A DNA stretch of 64,000 bases from Panacibacter ginsenosidivorans (lineage in GTDB: Bacteria; Bacteroidota; Bacteroidia; Chitinophagales; Chitinophagaceae): assembly GCF_007971225.1 (NCBI RefSeq), contig NZ_CP042435.1, positions 1,925,501 to 1,989,500 on the forward strand. The letters are read 5' to 3'. Made by a program: the position numbers and the translations under genes. Positions 53,970-61,800 of this stretch are shown here, piece by piece. Under the pieces are notes generated by a model. That model made no database searches. It was not told the origin of the DNA and saw only the letters and a program-made list of their open reading frames with translations. The first letter of the stretch is position 1; each line of letters starts with the position of its first letter.

Positions 53970-55190
53970 TCATTTCACAGCGATCCACCTGTTCAAAATA
54001 TTCGTTGGTGTTTCAATTACAATTTTATAAAATGCTGACGGCATTTTGCTCACATCAATTATTGCCTGCTGTTTACTAAGTGGAATTTCAGCAACCATTT
54101 TATACTCATCTTTACCGCCTGTTTTAAAGTTGTTGGTTGTAGCTAACCATAATTTTGCGTTACCTTCTTTTGTAACCGCATTCCAGTTTATTGTAATTTT
54201 TCCATTCTCCAATTTTGTTGTTGGTTTATTTGCGCTAATGGTTCCAATAAAAGAAGTGCCATCAATTTCCATTGCATTTTCTTTTGGAATACTGATGTTC
54301 ATAAAATTTGCTATGGCTGGCATTATATCTGCCTGCGATGCCGGGTCGGTTTTAAATTCGGCATTCAGGTTTTTTGCATTTGTCGCGATCCATCCATTTT
54401 TTTCCCTATCACTTTGCCCGCCATGATTATGTCCGCTGCTGTCTCTTCCATGATCTGTTGTAATAATGATCAACCAATCTTCTCCAAATTGTTTTTTACG
54501 ATATTGAATGGCATCCCATACTTTTTTTATCCGCGTGTCTGCAGCTTCAATTGCATCATAATATTGTTTGCTGTCACCATAACGGTGTCCCATATCATCT
54601 GTATGCTCTAAATAAACCCATGAAAGATCAGGACCATTTGCTTTTATATACTCGCCTGCAACTGTTGAAACAGTGTCATCAATATATTTTATGTAATCCG
54701 CATTCTTATCATGCGGGTAATGAACCGTATCTAATTCCAACCCATCAAAAGCATAATCGAATCTTAGATTATTTGTTTCCGGCAAACCATCACCACAAAG
54801 AATGGTTCTGTTATCTAACCACGTAGAAAAAATAGCAATCTTCTTCGATGGATCAATATCTTTTAAATATCGGAAAATAGTTTTGTAGTTATAGTTTTCC
54901 TTTATGCCATCATTATCCCAAACATTGTGTTTGTTAACCCATGTTCCTGTAAGTATTGTTGTATAACCAACGGCCGAAATCGTTGGCGTTTCATCGTATG
55001 TACCTTTTTCACCACCACAATATGCATGTACAAATCCACCTCCTTTAGAAATTTCTTTGATTGTTGGCGCATTTAATCTTTCAATAAGATCAGCCGGAAT
55101 ACCATCAATAATAATAAAGACTGCTTTTTTTGTTTGCGCAAAGCTGCTGACGGTGATTAATAACAGAGATGCGATCAGTATATTTTTCAT
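53970..55190 (-). CDS. Nucleotide pyrophosphatase / phosphodiesterase family protein, exported
   Basis: 406 residues with a signal peptide ending at FA-Q (about 19). Alkaline phosphatase superfamily fold: metal-binding Asp in VFIIIDGIP, the nucleophile Thr in SAVGYTTILTGTW, HTDDMGHRYG and TTDHGRDSSGHNHGG. These match type I phosphodiesterases (NPP). The C-terminal 90 residues form an Ig-like extension. Periplasmic or surface hydrolysis of phosphodiesters is likely. Confidence 0.87.
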   Translation of the reverse strand: MKNILIASLLLITVSSFAQTKKAVFIIIDGIPADLIERLNAPTIKEISKGGGFVHAYCGGEKGTYDETPTISAVGYTTILTGTWVNKHNVWDNDGIKENYNYKTIFRYLKDIDPSKKIAIFSTWLDNRTILCGDGLPETNNLRFDYAFDGLELDTVHYPHDKNADYIKYIDDTVSTVAGEYIKANGPDLSWVYLEHTDDMGHRYGDSKQYYDAIEAADTRIKKVWDAIQYRKKQFGEDWLIIITTDHGRDSSGHNHGGQSDREKNGWIATNAKNLNAEFKTDPASQADIMPAIANFMNISIPKENAMEIDGTSFIGTISANKPTTKLENGKITINWNAVTKEGNAKLWLATTNNFKTGGKDEYKMVAEIPLSKQQAIIDVSKMPSAFYKIVIETPTNILNRWIAVK

Positions 55191-55240
55191 ATTAGCTTTT
55201 AATTAATTCTAATCTTTTATTTGCTTCATAAAGCTATCAA

Positions 55241-55310
55241 GTACACGAGTGCGACGCAACAGAAGCCCTATTTATTTACAATTGCCGGACTCATAAAAAT
55301 TTCCTAATCC
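55241..55310 (-). repeat. Interspersed repeat, right half, core A variant
   Basis: Core A reversed (GTACACGAG variant) at 55241-55260, AGAAGCCC, TTGCCGGACTCATAAAAA. In the divergent gap before mnmA. Confidence 0.9.
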
Positions 55311-55387
55311 GAAAATCGCTAAATGCTCTCAAAAGTAGCATTACAAGCGTTTGCGTTATCTTTGCAGGCATTTTTAAATTATTAACA

Positions 55388-56491
55388 ATGAGCCGTAAGG
55401 GAAAAGTTTTGGTGGCAATGAGTGGCGGTATTGATAGTACCGTTACGGCGCTTATGCTGCATCACGAAGGTTATGAAGTGGTGGGCATTACGATGAAAAC
55501 ATGGGATTACGCTACAAGTGGCGGCGGGCATAAAGAAACAGGCTGTTGCAATTTAGATAGCTTTAACGATGCACGTGCAGCCGCTGTGCAACATGGGTTT
55601 CCACATTTTATTTTAGATATACGTGAAGAGTTTGGCGATTTTGTAATTGAGAATTTTGTGGAAGAATATCTCGCAGGTCGCACGCCAAACCCCTGTGTAA
55701 TGTGCAATACGCATATTAAATGGCGTGCATTGCTGAAACGTGCCAATGCATTGAATTGCGATTTTATCGCAACCGGGCATTACGCAAATATTTACCAGGC
55801 AGATAATGGAAGATATACAATCAGCAAAGGTTTGGATGAAACAAAAGACCAGAGTTATGTTTTGTGGGGGCTTGATCAGGAATTGCTTTCAAGAACAATT
55901 ATGCCGCTGGGGAAATATCGCAAGACTGTGATAAGGCAAATGGCGCATGATTACGGTTATCCTGAACTGGCAAAGAAAAGTGAGAGTTATGAAATATGTT
56001 TTGTGCCGGATAATGATTACCGCGGATTTTTAAAGCGCCGTGTAGATGGTTTGGAAGAAAACGTTGCAGGGGGTTGGTTTATTGACAAAGAAGGAAAGAA
56101 ATTGGGTCAGCATAAAGGTTATCCTTTTTATACTGTTGGTCAGCGTAAGGGTTTGGATATTGCGCTTGGCAAACCTGCCTACGTTATAGCTATTGATCCA
56201 TCAACAAATACAGTTATACTTGGTGATGAAGATGATCTTGCGCAGAACGATATGCTTGTAACAAAACTTAACTGGATAAAGTATAATGGAGTAACAGATG
56301 GCATGGAGTCATTTACCAAAATACGTTACAAAGACAAAGGCGCATTGAGCAATTTATATAATGATGATAATGGCATTCGTGTTCGCTTTTATGAAAATGT
56401 AAAAAGCATTACACCGGGACAAAGTGCTGTATTTTATGAAGGCGATGAAGTGATTGGCGGTGGAATAATTCAAAGAGGTACGCTGATATAA
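55388..56491 (+). CDS. mnmA: tRNA-specific 2-thiouridylase
   Basis: 367 residues. Thiolates U34 of tRNA-Lys, -Glu and -Gln. ATP-pyrophosphatase motif AMSGGIDSTVTALML at the start, nucleophile Cys in NPCVMCNTHIKW (about 107) and the second catalytic Cys in SYEICFVPDNDYRGFL (about 204). The C-terminal beta domain is complete. A -7 box TATCTTTG lies at 55357-55364. Very strong terminator downstream. Confidence 0.95.
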   Translation: MSRKGKVLVAMSGGIDSTVTALMLHHEGYEVVGITMKTWDYATSGGGHKETGCCNLDSFNDARAAAVQHGFPHFILDIREEFGDFVIENFVEEYLAGRTPNPCVMCNTHIKWRALLKRANALNCDFIATGHYANIYQADNGRYTISKGLDETKDQSYVLWGLDQELLSRTIMPLGKYRKTVIRQMAHDYGYPELAKKSESYEICFVPDNDYRGFLKRRVDGLEENVAGGWFIDKEGKKLGQHKGYPFYTVGQRKGLDIALGKPAYVIAIDPSTNTVILGDEDDLAQNDMLVTKLNWIKYNGVTDGMESFTKIRYKDKGALSNLYNDDNGIRVRFYENVKSITPGQSAVFYEGDEVIGGGIIQRGTLI

Positions 56492-56511
56492 AATTATATA
56501 AGTGCTTATAC

Positions 56512-56547
56512 AAAGAAACCCCGTTCATAGTTGAACGGGGTTTCTTT
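56512..56547 (+). terminator. Very stable rho-independent terminator after mnmA
   Basis: 16-base perfect stem AAAGAAACCCCGTTCA with its complement, loop TAGT. The 3' T's lead straight into the next repeat element. Confidence 0.92.
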
Positions 56548-56746
56548 ATTATTAGACAATCGACAGCAATGATAGCATCTTTAGTTGTGTCACTCACTTG
56601 TACGTTCGGAACTTTATGAGCTGTGAAAAGTGAAAGTTAAAAGTCAACATGCATTCACTTTTCACTTGTTTCTTTATGCAATGAAGTACAAGAGTGCGAC
56701 GCAACAATGCTGCCATAAAAGACCGCTGCCAGGCTCAAAAAACTAT
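56544..56746. repeat. Interspersed repeat, full element (B/A), long loop
   Basis: ATGATAGCATCTTTA, core B at 56584-56603, 82-base loop, core A reversed at 56686-56705, AATGCTGCCATAAAAGACC, CCAGGCTCAAAAAA. In a convergent gap. Confidence 0.92.
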
Positions 56747-58188
56747 TGAATAAAAAATTTAAATTTCTCTGTTGTTTTTCCAGCAAGTTCCAGCAAATAC
56801 ATGCCTGCAGTAAGGTGAGGAAGCGATAAAGTAAAAGTTCTAACCTGTGCTGCCAGTTGCTGCTGCATGATTTGCTGACCACTTACATTTAATATTCTTA
56901 CTCTACTGAAATTATCTTTCATAACAATATTTATTTTTCCATTGGTAACAACTGTGGGAAATATATAATTATTCTTTATGGCATTAGTATTGCCAGCCTG
57001 TTCATTTGCTTTTATCGCAGTTGCAGTTGCTCCTACTTTATATATGGTACCATTGAATGAAGCCGCATACAATTCCCCCTGTTCATCTTCACCAAAAGAA
57101 ACAATAGAAGCGGGAACATTTTTCTGTAAGTAAATATTCCATCCACCACTTCCGTTTGAAATGATCTTCCAGGCATTACTGCTTAAATAATCTGCGCACA
57201 CATAATAACCTTTTAATGCAGGAAAAGCATTCCCACGGTATACATACCCTCCTATCACTGATAAACCACCTGTATCAAGGTTATGCGGATAAGAAAAAAT
57301 GGGGAACCTGTAATTTCTTTTGCCCCTGCAACTATCTGTATTGTATGTGTTGTTTCCTTCGTAACAACGCCAACCATAATTAGCGCCTCCTGCTTGTTGG
57401 GGTGTTGAGAAATCTACTTCTTCCCAAAGATCCTGCCCTACATCACCTAACCACACATCGCCGGTTTGACGATCAAAACTCCAGCGCCAGGTATTACGCA
57501 GGCCATAAGCCCAGATCGTCTTTACTGCATTTGCAGTATTTATAAAGGGGTTATCGGCAGGAACTTTATAATAAGGTGCAGTAAGCTTTCTTACGTCAAG
57601 CCTGTGAATTTTACCAAAAGGAGAAGCAAGATTCTGTGCATTATTGAACGGGTCGCCACCACTACCGCCATCACCAATTGAACTGTATAAATAACCATCT
57701 TTACCAAATTGCAAACAGCCCCCATTATGATTACCAAAACCTCCAGGCTTTGGATAAGAAAATAAAATAACACCTGAGGAAGGATCAGCTACATCCGGAT
57801 TCGAAGTGCTTACTTTATAACGAGCCAGTGTAACATTCTCATTTCGTGCATTGTAGTAAATAAAAAAATATCCTGCCTGTTTATAATTCGGAGGGAAAGC
57901 AATACTTAATAAGCCTTGCTCGCTTGCATACTTAACAAGATTACTCATATTTAAAAATGGCGTGCTAAGCAACGCTCCATTTTTAAATATTCGTATTTCA
58001 CCTGATTGCTGAACAATAAATAAACGATTTGAGCCATCGCCGGCATTTTTGATATCAACCGCAGCGGATATGTTATTGATGTAAGGAGTAAATGTAAGCT
58101 GCGGTTGCGCATCCGTTTTTGAAGAACAACCAATAGCTAATACAATATTCATTAGTAATACTAACCGGAAGGATAAATATTTTTTCAT
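56743..58188 (-). CDS. PQQ-dependent sugar dehydrogenase (soluble GDH type) with T9SS domain
   Basis: 481 residues from the ATG at 58188 (MKKYLSFRLVLLMN); the longer frame upstream lacks support. The signal region has a possible lipobox (AIGCSS). Six-bladed propeller of the GSDH/sorbosone dehydrogenase family: GDGSNRLFIVQQSGEI, SEQGLLSIAFPP, GGFGNHNGGCLQFGKDG, WAYGLRNTWRWSFD, GDVGQDLWEEVD. A T9SS sorting domain covers about 400-481 (YIFPTVVTNGKINIV to FKFFIQ). It would oxidise sugars at the cell surface and requires external PQQ unless it is made elsewhere in the genome. Confidence 0.87.
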   Translation of the reverse strand: MKKYLSFRLVLLMNIVLAIGCSSKTDAQPQLTFTPYINNISAAVDIKNAGDGSNRLFIVQQSGEIRIFKNGALLSTPFLNMSNLVKYASEQGLLSIAFPPNYKQAGYFFIYYNARNENVTLARYKVSTSNPDVADPSSGVILFSYPKPGGFGNHNGGCLQFGKDGYLYSSIGDGGSGGDPFNNAQNLASPFGKIHRLDVRKLTAPYYKVPADNPFINTANAVKTIWAYGLRNTWRWSFDRQTGDVWLGDVGQDLWEEVDFSTPQQAGGANYGWRCYEGNNTYNTDSCRGKRNYRFPIFSYPHNLDTGGLSVIGGYVYRGNAFPALKGYYVCADYLSSNAWKIISNGSGGWNIYLQKNVPASIVSFGEDEQGELYAASFNGTIYKVGATATAIKANEQAGNTNAIKNNYIFPTVVTNGKINIVMKDNFSRVRILNVSGQQIMQQQLAAQVRTFTLSLPHLTAGMYLLELAGKTTEKFKFFIQ

Positions 58189-58260
58189 AGCAGTAGCATT
58201 TTGTGGAGAAATACGGAAAAGAAATTTAAGGTACAACTGTTTTACAATTATCTAAACAAC

Positions 58261-58290
58261 AAAAACCCCGCCTTAATGGGCGGGGTTTGT
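58261..58290 (-). terminator. Terminator of mdh
   Basis: AACCCCGCC/GGCGGGGTT hairpin with T-run on the minus strand, 19 bases after the mdh stop. Confidence 0.9.
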
Positions 58291-58308
58291 ATAAATGCGA
58301 AAATATAA

Positions 58309-59238
58309 TTACAGGGTTTTCAGTACATCGTTCATATTTCTTACAGCATCAGCACTTTTGTTAAACAATGCCTGTTCATCTGCATTTAAACCAAAGTCGA
58401 GAATTTTTTCCCAACCATTTTTGCCAATTACTACCGGCACACCCAAACAAATATCTTTCTGTCCGTATTCACCATCAAGGCTTACGCAACAGGTGAACAA
58501 TTTCTTCTCATCACGCACAATGCTTTTAACCAAAGCTGCTCCTGCTGCACCCGGTGCATACCATGCAGAAGTGCCGATCAATTTGGTAAGTGTTGCTCCG
58601 CCCACCATTGTGTCAGCAACAATTTGTTTTTGCTGGTCTTCGCTCAAAAATTTTGTTACCGGTGCACTGTTCCATGTAGCATAGCGAATCAAAGGAATCA
58701 TCGTTGTATCTCCGTGACCGCCTACAACCACCGCATTCAGATCAGCAGGGCTGCAGCCAAGGTGCTGGCTCAATTGATACTTGAAGCGTGCACTATCCAA
58801 TGTACCACCCATACCAATAATACGGTTCTTTGGCAAACCCGTTGCAGTCAACGCCAGGTAAGTCATTGTATCCATTGGGTTAGAAATAACAATGATGATA
58901 GTATTAGGAGAATACTTCAAAATATTTTCAGCCACACCTTTAACTATACCAGCATTGGTACCAATCAGTTCTTCACGTGTCATTCCCGGTTTGCGTGGAA
59001 GGCCAGATGTAATTACCACTACATCAGAACCTGCAGTCTTTGAATAATCGTTGGTGCTGCCGGTAATGCGTGTATCAAAACCCAGTAATGCAGCAGTTTG
59101 CATCATATCCTGCGCTTTACCTTCAGCCAAACCTTCTTTAATATCAAGCAATACCAGTTCTTCGCAAAGGGCAGCACGGGCAATATTATCTGCACAGGTT
59201 GCACCTACTGCACCTGCACCTACAACAGTAACTTTCAT
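58309..59238 (-). CDS. mdh: Malate dehydrogenase
   Basis: 309 residues, the LDH-like type. MKVTVVGAGAVGATCADNIA dinucleotide loop, ELVLLDIKEGLAEGKAQDM with the NAD-selecting Asp, GLPRKPGMTREEL substrate loop (Arg pair), VISNPMDTMTYLAL, and catalytic His in VVGGHGDTTMIPL. A -7 box TACCTTTG lies at 59286-59279 on the minus strand. One of four TCA-cycle enzymes in the window. Confidence 0.95.
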   Translation of the reverse strand: MKVTVVGAGAVGATCADNIARAALCEELVLLDIKEGLAEGKAQDMMQTAALLGFDTRITGSTNDYSKTAGSDVVVITSGLPRKPGMTREELIGTNAGIVKGVAENILKYSPNTIIIVISNPMDTMTYLALTATGLPKNRIIGMGGTLDSARFKYQLSQHLGCSPADLNAVVVGGHGDTTMIPLIRYATWNSAPVTKFLSEDQQKQIVADTMVGGATLTKLIGTSAWYAPGAAGAALVKSIVRDEKKLFTCCVSLDGEYGQKDICLGVPVVIGKNGWEKILDFGLNADEQALFNKSADAVRNMNDVLKTL

Positions 59239-59335
59239 ATAACAATTGGTTTATAGTGTAAGAAATTATTCAGAGTTGCAAAGGTAGGGTTGGATACATA
59301 AAAATGTACAATCAAAAATGAAAAATATACAAAGG

Positions 59336-59395
59336 ATTTTTATGCACCCGGCTGCAGTACAGGTATTAAACTTCTGTTGCGTCGCACTCTTGTGC
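59336..59395 (+). repeat. Interspersed repeat, left half, core A variant
   Basis: TTTTTATGCACCCGGCTGCAG, TATTAAACTTCT, core A (TTGTGC variant) at 59376-59395. Opens a one-gene bracket closed at 60048. Confidence 0.93.
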
Positions 59396-59431
59396 AACTT
59401 TATCATTATGCAGCATTTATAACTGTTGTCA

Positions 59432-59941
59432 TTAATTTCTAGCCGGGTGCAACAAGTTTATAATAGTATCGGGATCTGTGCCTCCATCAAAGGTTTGCAG
59501 CAGTTTATGGTTTTCATTGTACACTGCTATATAAGGTGTGTACTGGACACTAAAAAATGGAACAATAGTGTATTTCATTTCTTTTCCTAAACGAATATTC
59601 CTATCATCAAACATCTTTGCATCATCACCAAACTGCTTTATTTCATCCATTGTTGCACGATATGTTACCCAAACAAAGAACACATCTTTAAACTCATCTT
59701 TCTTCTCCATAAAATCATGGGCAGTAAGCTGGCAATGCCCGCATTCGGGATTAAAATAAACGATCACAACTGGTTTATCTTTTGGAAAATCTGTTGTATT
59801 AAACCACGTGGTGCTGTCTGTTTCCAGCATGCTGAATATAGGAAGCGTGGAATCTTTTTGATAAGGTGGTTTCTTTTCTTTTTGTGCATGAACCAATAAA
59901 GCACTTGATAATATTAAGAGCAGGAAAAATATTTTTTTCAT
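59432..59941 (-). CDS. Exported thioredoxin-like protein
   Basis: 169 residues. A signal peptide ends at HA-Q (about 19). Thioredoxin fold with active-site NPECGHCQLTAHDF (CGHC at about 74-77) and cis-Pro in YTIVPFFSVQYTPYIAVY. Likely a periplasmic TlpA/ResA-type thiol-disulfide reductase. ATG at 59941 (MKKIFFLLL) is chosen over the ATG three codons upstream. Enclosed by half-elements at 59376 and 60029. Confidence 0.85.
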   Translation of the reverse strand: MKKIFFLLLILSSALLVHAQKEKKPPYQKDSTLPIFSMLETDSTTWFNTTDFPKDKPVVIVYFNPECGHCQLTAHDFMEKKDEFKDVFFVWVTYRATMDEIKQFGDDAKMFDDRNIRLGKEMKYTIVPFFSVQYTPYIAVYNENHKLLQTFDGGTDPDTIINLLHPARN

Positions 59942-60028
59942 CAGGAACATTTATGAATAACAAATATCTGTGAAAGTAAATAATAACTTATCAGATGCTT
60001 GTTAAAATGTTGCAATGAAAAACAGTAT

Positions 60029-60089
60029 GTACAAGTGTGCGACGCAACAGGCGATACCATTTTGTACAAAAGTCTGGCTCATAAAAAAA
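60029..60089 (-). repeat. Interspersed repeat, right half, core A variant
   Basis: Core A reversed (AAGTGTGCG variant) at 60029-60048, GGCGATACCATTTTGTAC, AGTCTGGCTCATAAAAAAA. The A-run is shared with the fumC terminator. Confidence 0.93.
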
Positions 60090-60114
60090 GTCGCTCTTTT
60101 ACAGAGCGACTTTT
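60087..60114 (-). terminator. Terminator of fumC
   Basis: AAAAGTCGCTCT/AGAGCGACTTTT stem with a short loop; on the minus strand it is followed by seven T that belong to the repeat's outer end. Confidence 0.88.
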
Positions 60115-60120
60115 GAATTT

Positions 60121-61521
60121 TTATTTTAAGCTTCCCACCATGTTTGCGGGAATAACCCATGCGTCAAATTCTTCAGGCGTTACATAACCCAATTTAACCG
60201 CCATCTCTTTCAACGTGGTGTGCTCTTTATGCGCTTTCTGTGCGATCTCCGCAGCTTTGTAATACCCGATTTTTGTATTCAAAGCAGTAACAAGCATCAA
60301 AGAATTATCAACGTGCTTTTTGATGTTTGCTTCGATTGGTTCAATGCCTGCTGCGCATTTATCATTAAAGCTTACGCAACCATCGCCAATCAATCTTGCA
60401 CTGTGTAAAAAGTTTGCGATCATTACCGGTTTAAAAACATTCAATTCAAAATGACCGGTTGCACCACCAATGTTTATGGCAACATCATTGCCCATCACCT
60501 GCGCAGCAATCATCGTTAATGCTTCACATTGTGTAGGGTTTACTTTACCCGGCATGATGGAAGAACCCGGCTCATTATCGGGAATAAATATTTCTCCAAT
60601 GCCACTGCGTGGACCGCTGCTTAACATGCGAATATCATTACCGATCTTCATCAGACTAACTGCAACAGTTTTCAAAGCTCCATGTGATTCAACGATTGCA
60701 TCATGCGCTGCCAATGCTTCGAATTTATTTTCCGCAGTTACAAAAGGCAAACCAGTAAGCGATGCGATATGTTTTGCAACAAGCTCTGCGTAACCTTTTG
60801 GTGTGTTAATGCCTGTACCAACTGCGGTACCACCAAGTGCTAACTCGCTAAGATGTGATAAAGAATTTTTGATTGCCTTTATGCCGTGTGTTAACTGAGC
60901 AGCATAACCACTAAACTCCTGGCCGAGTGTAAGTGGTGTTGCATCCATAAAATGTGTGCGGCCAATCTTCACTACGTTCATGAATGCTTTGCTTTTTGCA
61001 GCAAGTGTATCACGCAGTTTTTCAATGCCGGGAATAGTTGTTTCCATCAGCATTTTGTATGCAGCAATGTGCATCGCTGTTGGAAATGTATCATTAGATG
61101 ATTGCGATTTATTTACATCATCATTAGGATGCAAAAATTTTTCTTTATCTGTAAGTGCTCCGCCTTTTATAACATGCGCACGATACGCCACCACTTCATT
61201 TACATTCATGTTGCTTTGCGTACCGCTGCCTGTTTGCCAGATAACCAACGGAAACTGATCATCGAGTTTATTTTCTAAAATTTCATCACATACCTGCGCA
61301 ATGGCATCTTTCTTTTCAACAGGCAAAACACCCAGTTCAAAGTTGGTTATTGCAGCTGCCTTTTTTAGGTAAGCAAAGGCTTCAATAATTGGTTTAGGCA
61401 TTTTATTAATATCCTGTGCAATCTTAAAATTCTCAATGCTGCGCTGTGTTTGCGCACCCCAATAAACGTTGGCAGGCACTTTAACCTCGCCCATTGTATC
61501 TTTTTCTATGCGATAATCCAT
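60121..61521 (-). CDS. fumC: Fumarase class II
   Basis: 466 residues; interconverts fumarate and malate. [58 protein letters not shown] and the superfamily signature [15 protein letters not shown] are all present. A -7 box TACCTTTG lies at 61548-61541 on the minus strand. No iron-sulfur cysteines, as expected for class II. Confidence 0.96.
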   Translation of the reverse strand: MDYRIEKDTMGEVKVPANVYWGAQTQRSIENFKIAQDINKMPKPIIEAFAYLKKAAAITNFELGVLPVEKKDAIAQVCDEILENKLDDQFPLVIWQTGSGTQSNMNVNEVVAYRAHVIKGGALTDKEKFLHPNDDVNKSQSSNDTFPTAMHIAAYKMLMETTIPGIEKLRDTLAAKSKAFMNVVKIGRTHFMDATPLTLGQEFSGYAAQLTHGIKAIKNSLSHLSELALGGTAVGTGINTPKGYAELVAKHIASLTGLPFVTAENKFEALAAHDAIVESHGALKTVAVSLMKIGNDIRMLSSGPRSGIGEIFIPDNEPGSSIMPGKVNPTQCEALTMIAAQVMGNDVAINIGGATGHFELNVFKPVMIANFLHSARLIGDGCVSFNDKCAAGIEPIEANIKKHVDNSLMLVTALNTKIGYYKAAEIAQKAHKEHTTLKEMAVKLGYVTPEEFDAWVIPANMVGSLK

Positions 61522-61587
61522 ACAGCTGATTTTAGAAGCGCAAAGGTAATGCGATTGAAGATTGGCGATTGCTGATTTTAGAATTTT

Positions 61588-61800
61588 TCTTTATAAGCCG
61601 GCTGCATTATTTCTATGAGGCTTTAGTTGCGTCGCACTCTTGTACTTTTGAATAGCTCTCAGCAATCAGCAGCCCGGCCTCAGTTAAAATACACTTTGCC
61701 CACCGAAAGCTGATACCTTAAAGCTGATGCATGTTCTGAACGTACAAGTGAGTGACACAACCAAAGTTTAATAAGCATTACTGCGGCTAAGTACAAAAAA
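61588..61800. repeat. Interspersed repeat, full element (A/B), long loop
   Basis: TTATAAGCCGGCTGCATT, TATGAGGCTTTA, core A at 61626-61645, about 96-base loop, core B reversed at 61742-61761, ending in GGCTAAGTACAAAAAA. The flanking genes are both on the minus strand. Confidence 0.93.

Noticed and set aside
812-61800. The repeat family as a CRISPR array
   Set aside because: Copies are kilobases apart, in both orientations, with genes between them and no cas genes; spacer lengths are not uniform.
812-61800. The repeats as integron attC sites separating gene cassettes
   Set aside because: The ends do not fit the RYYYAAC/GTTRRRY core sites, the genes are in both orientations and include housekeeping genes with their own promoters, and no integrase is present.
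6593-61800. The repeats simply being rho-independent terminators
   Set aside because: Many copies are single halves that cannot form the long stem, and several lie in divergent promoter gaps where no transcript needs to end.
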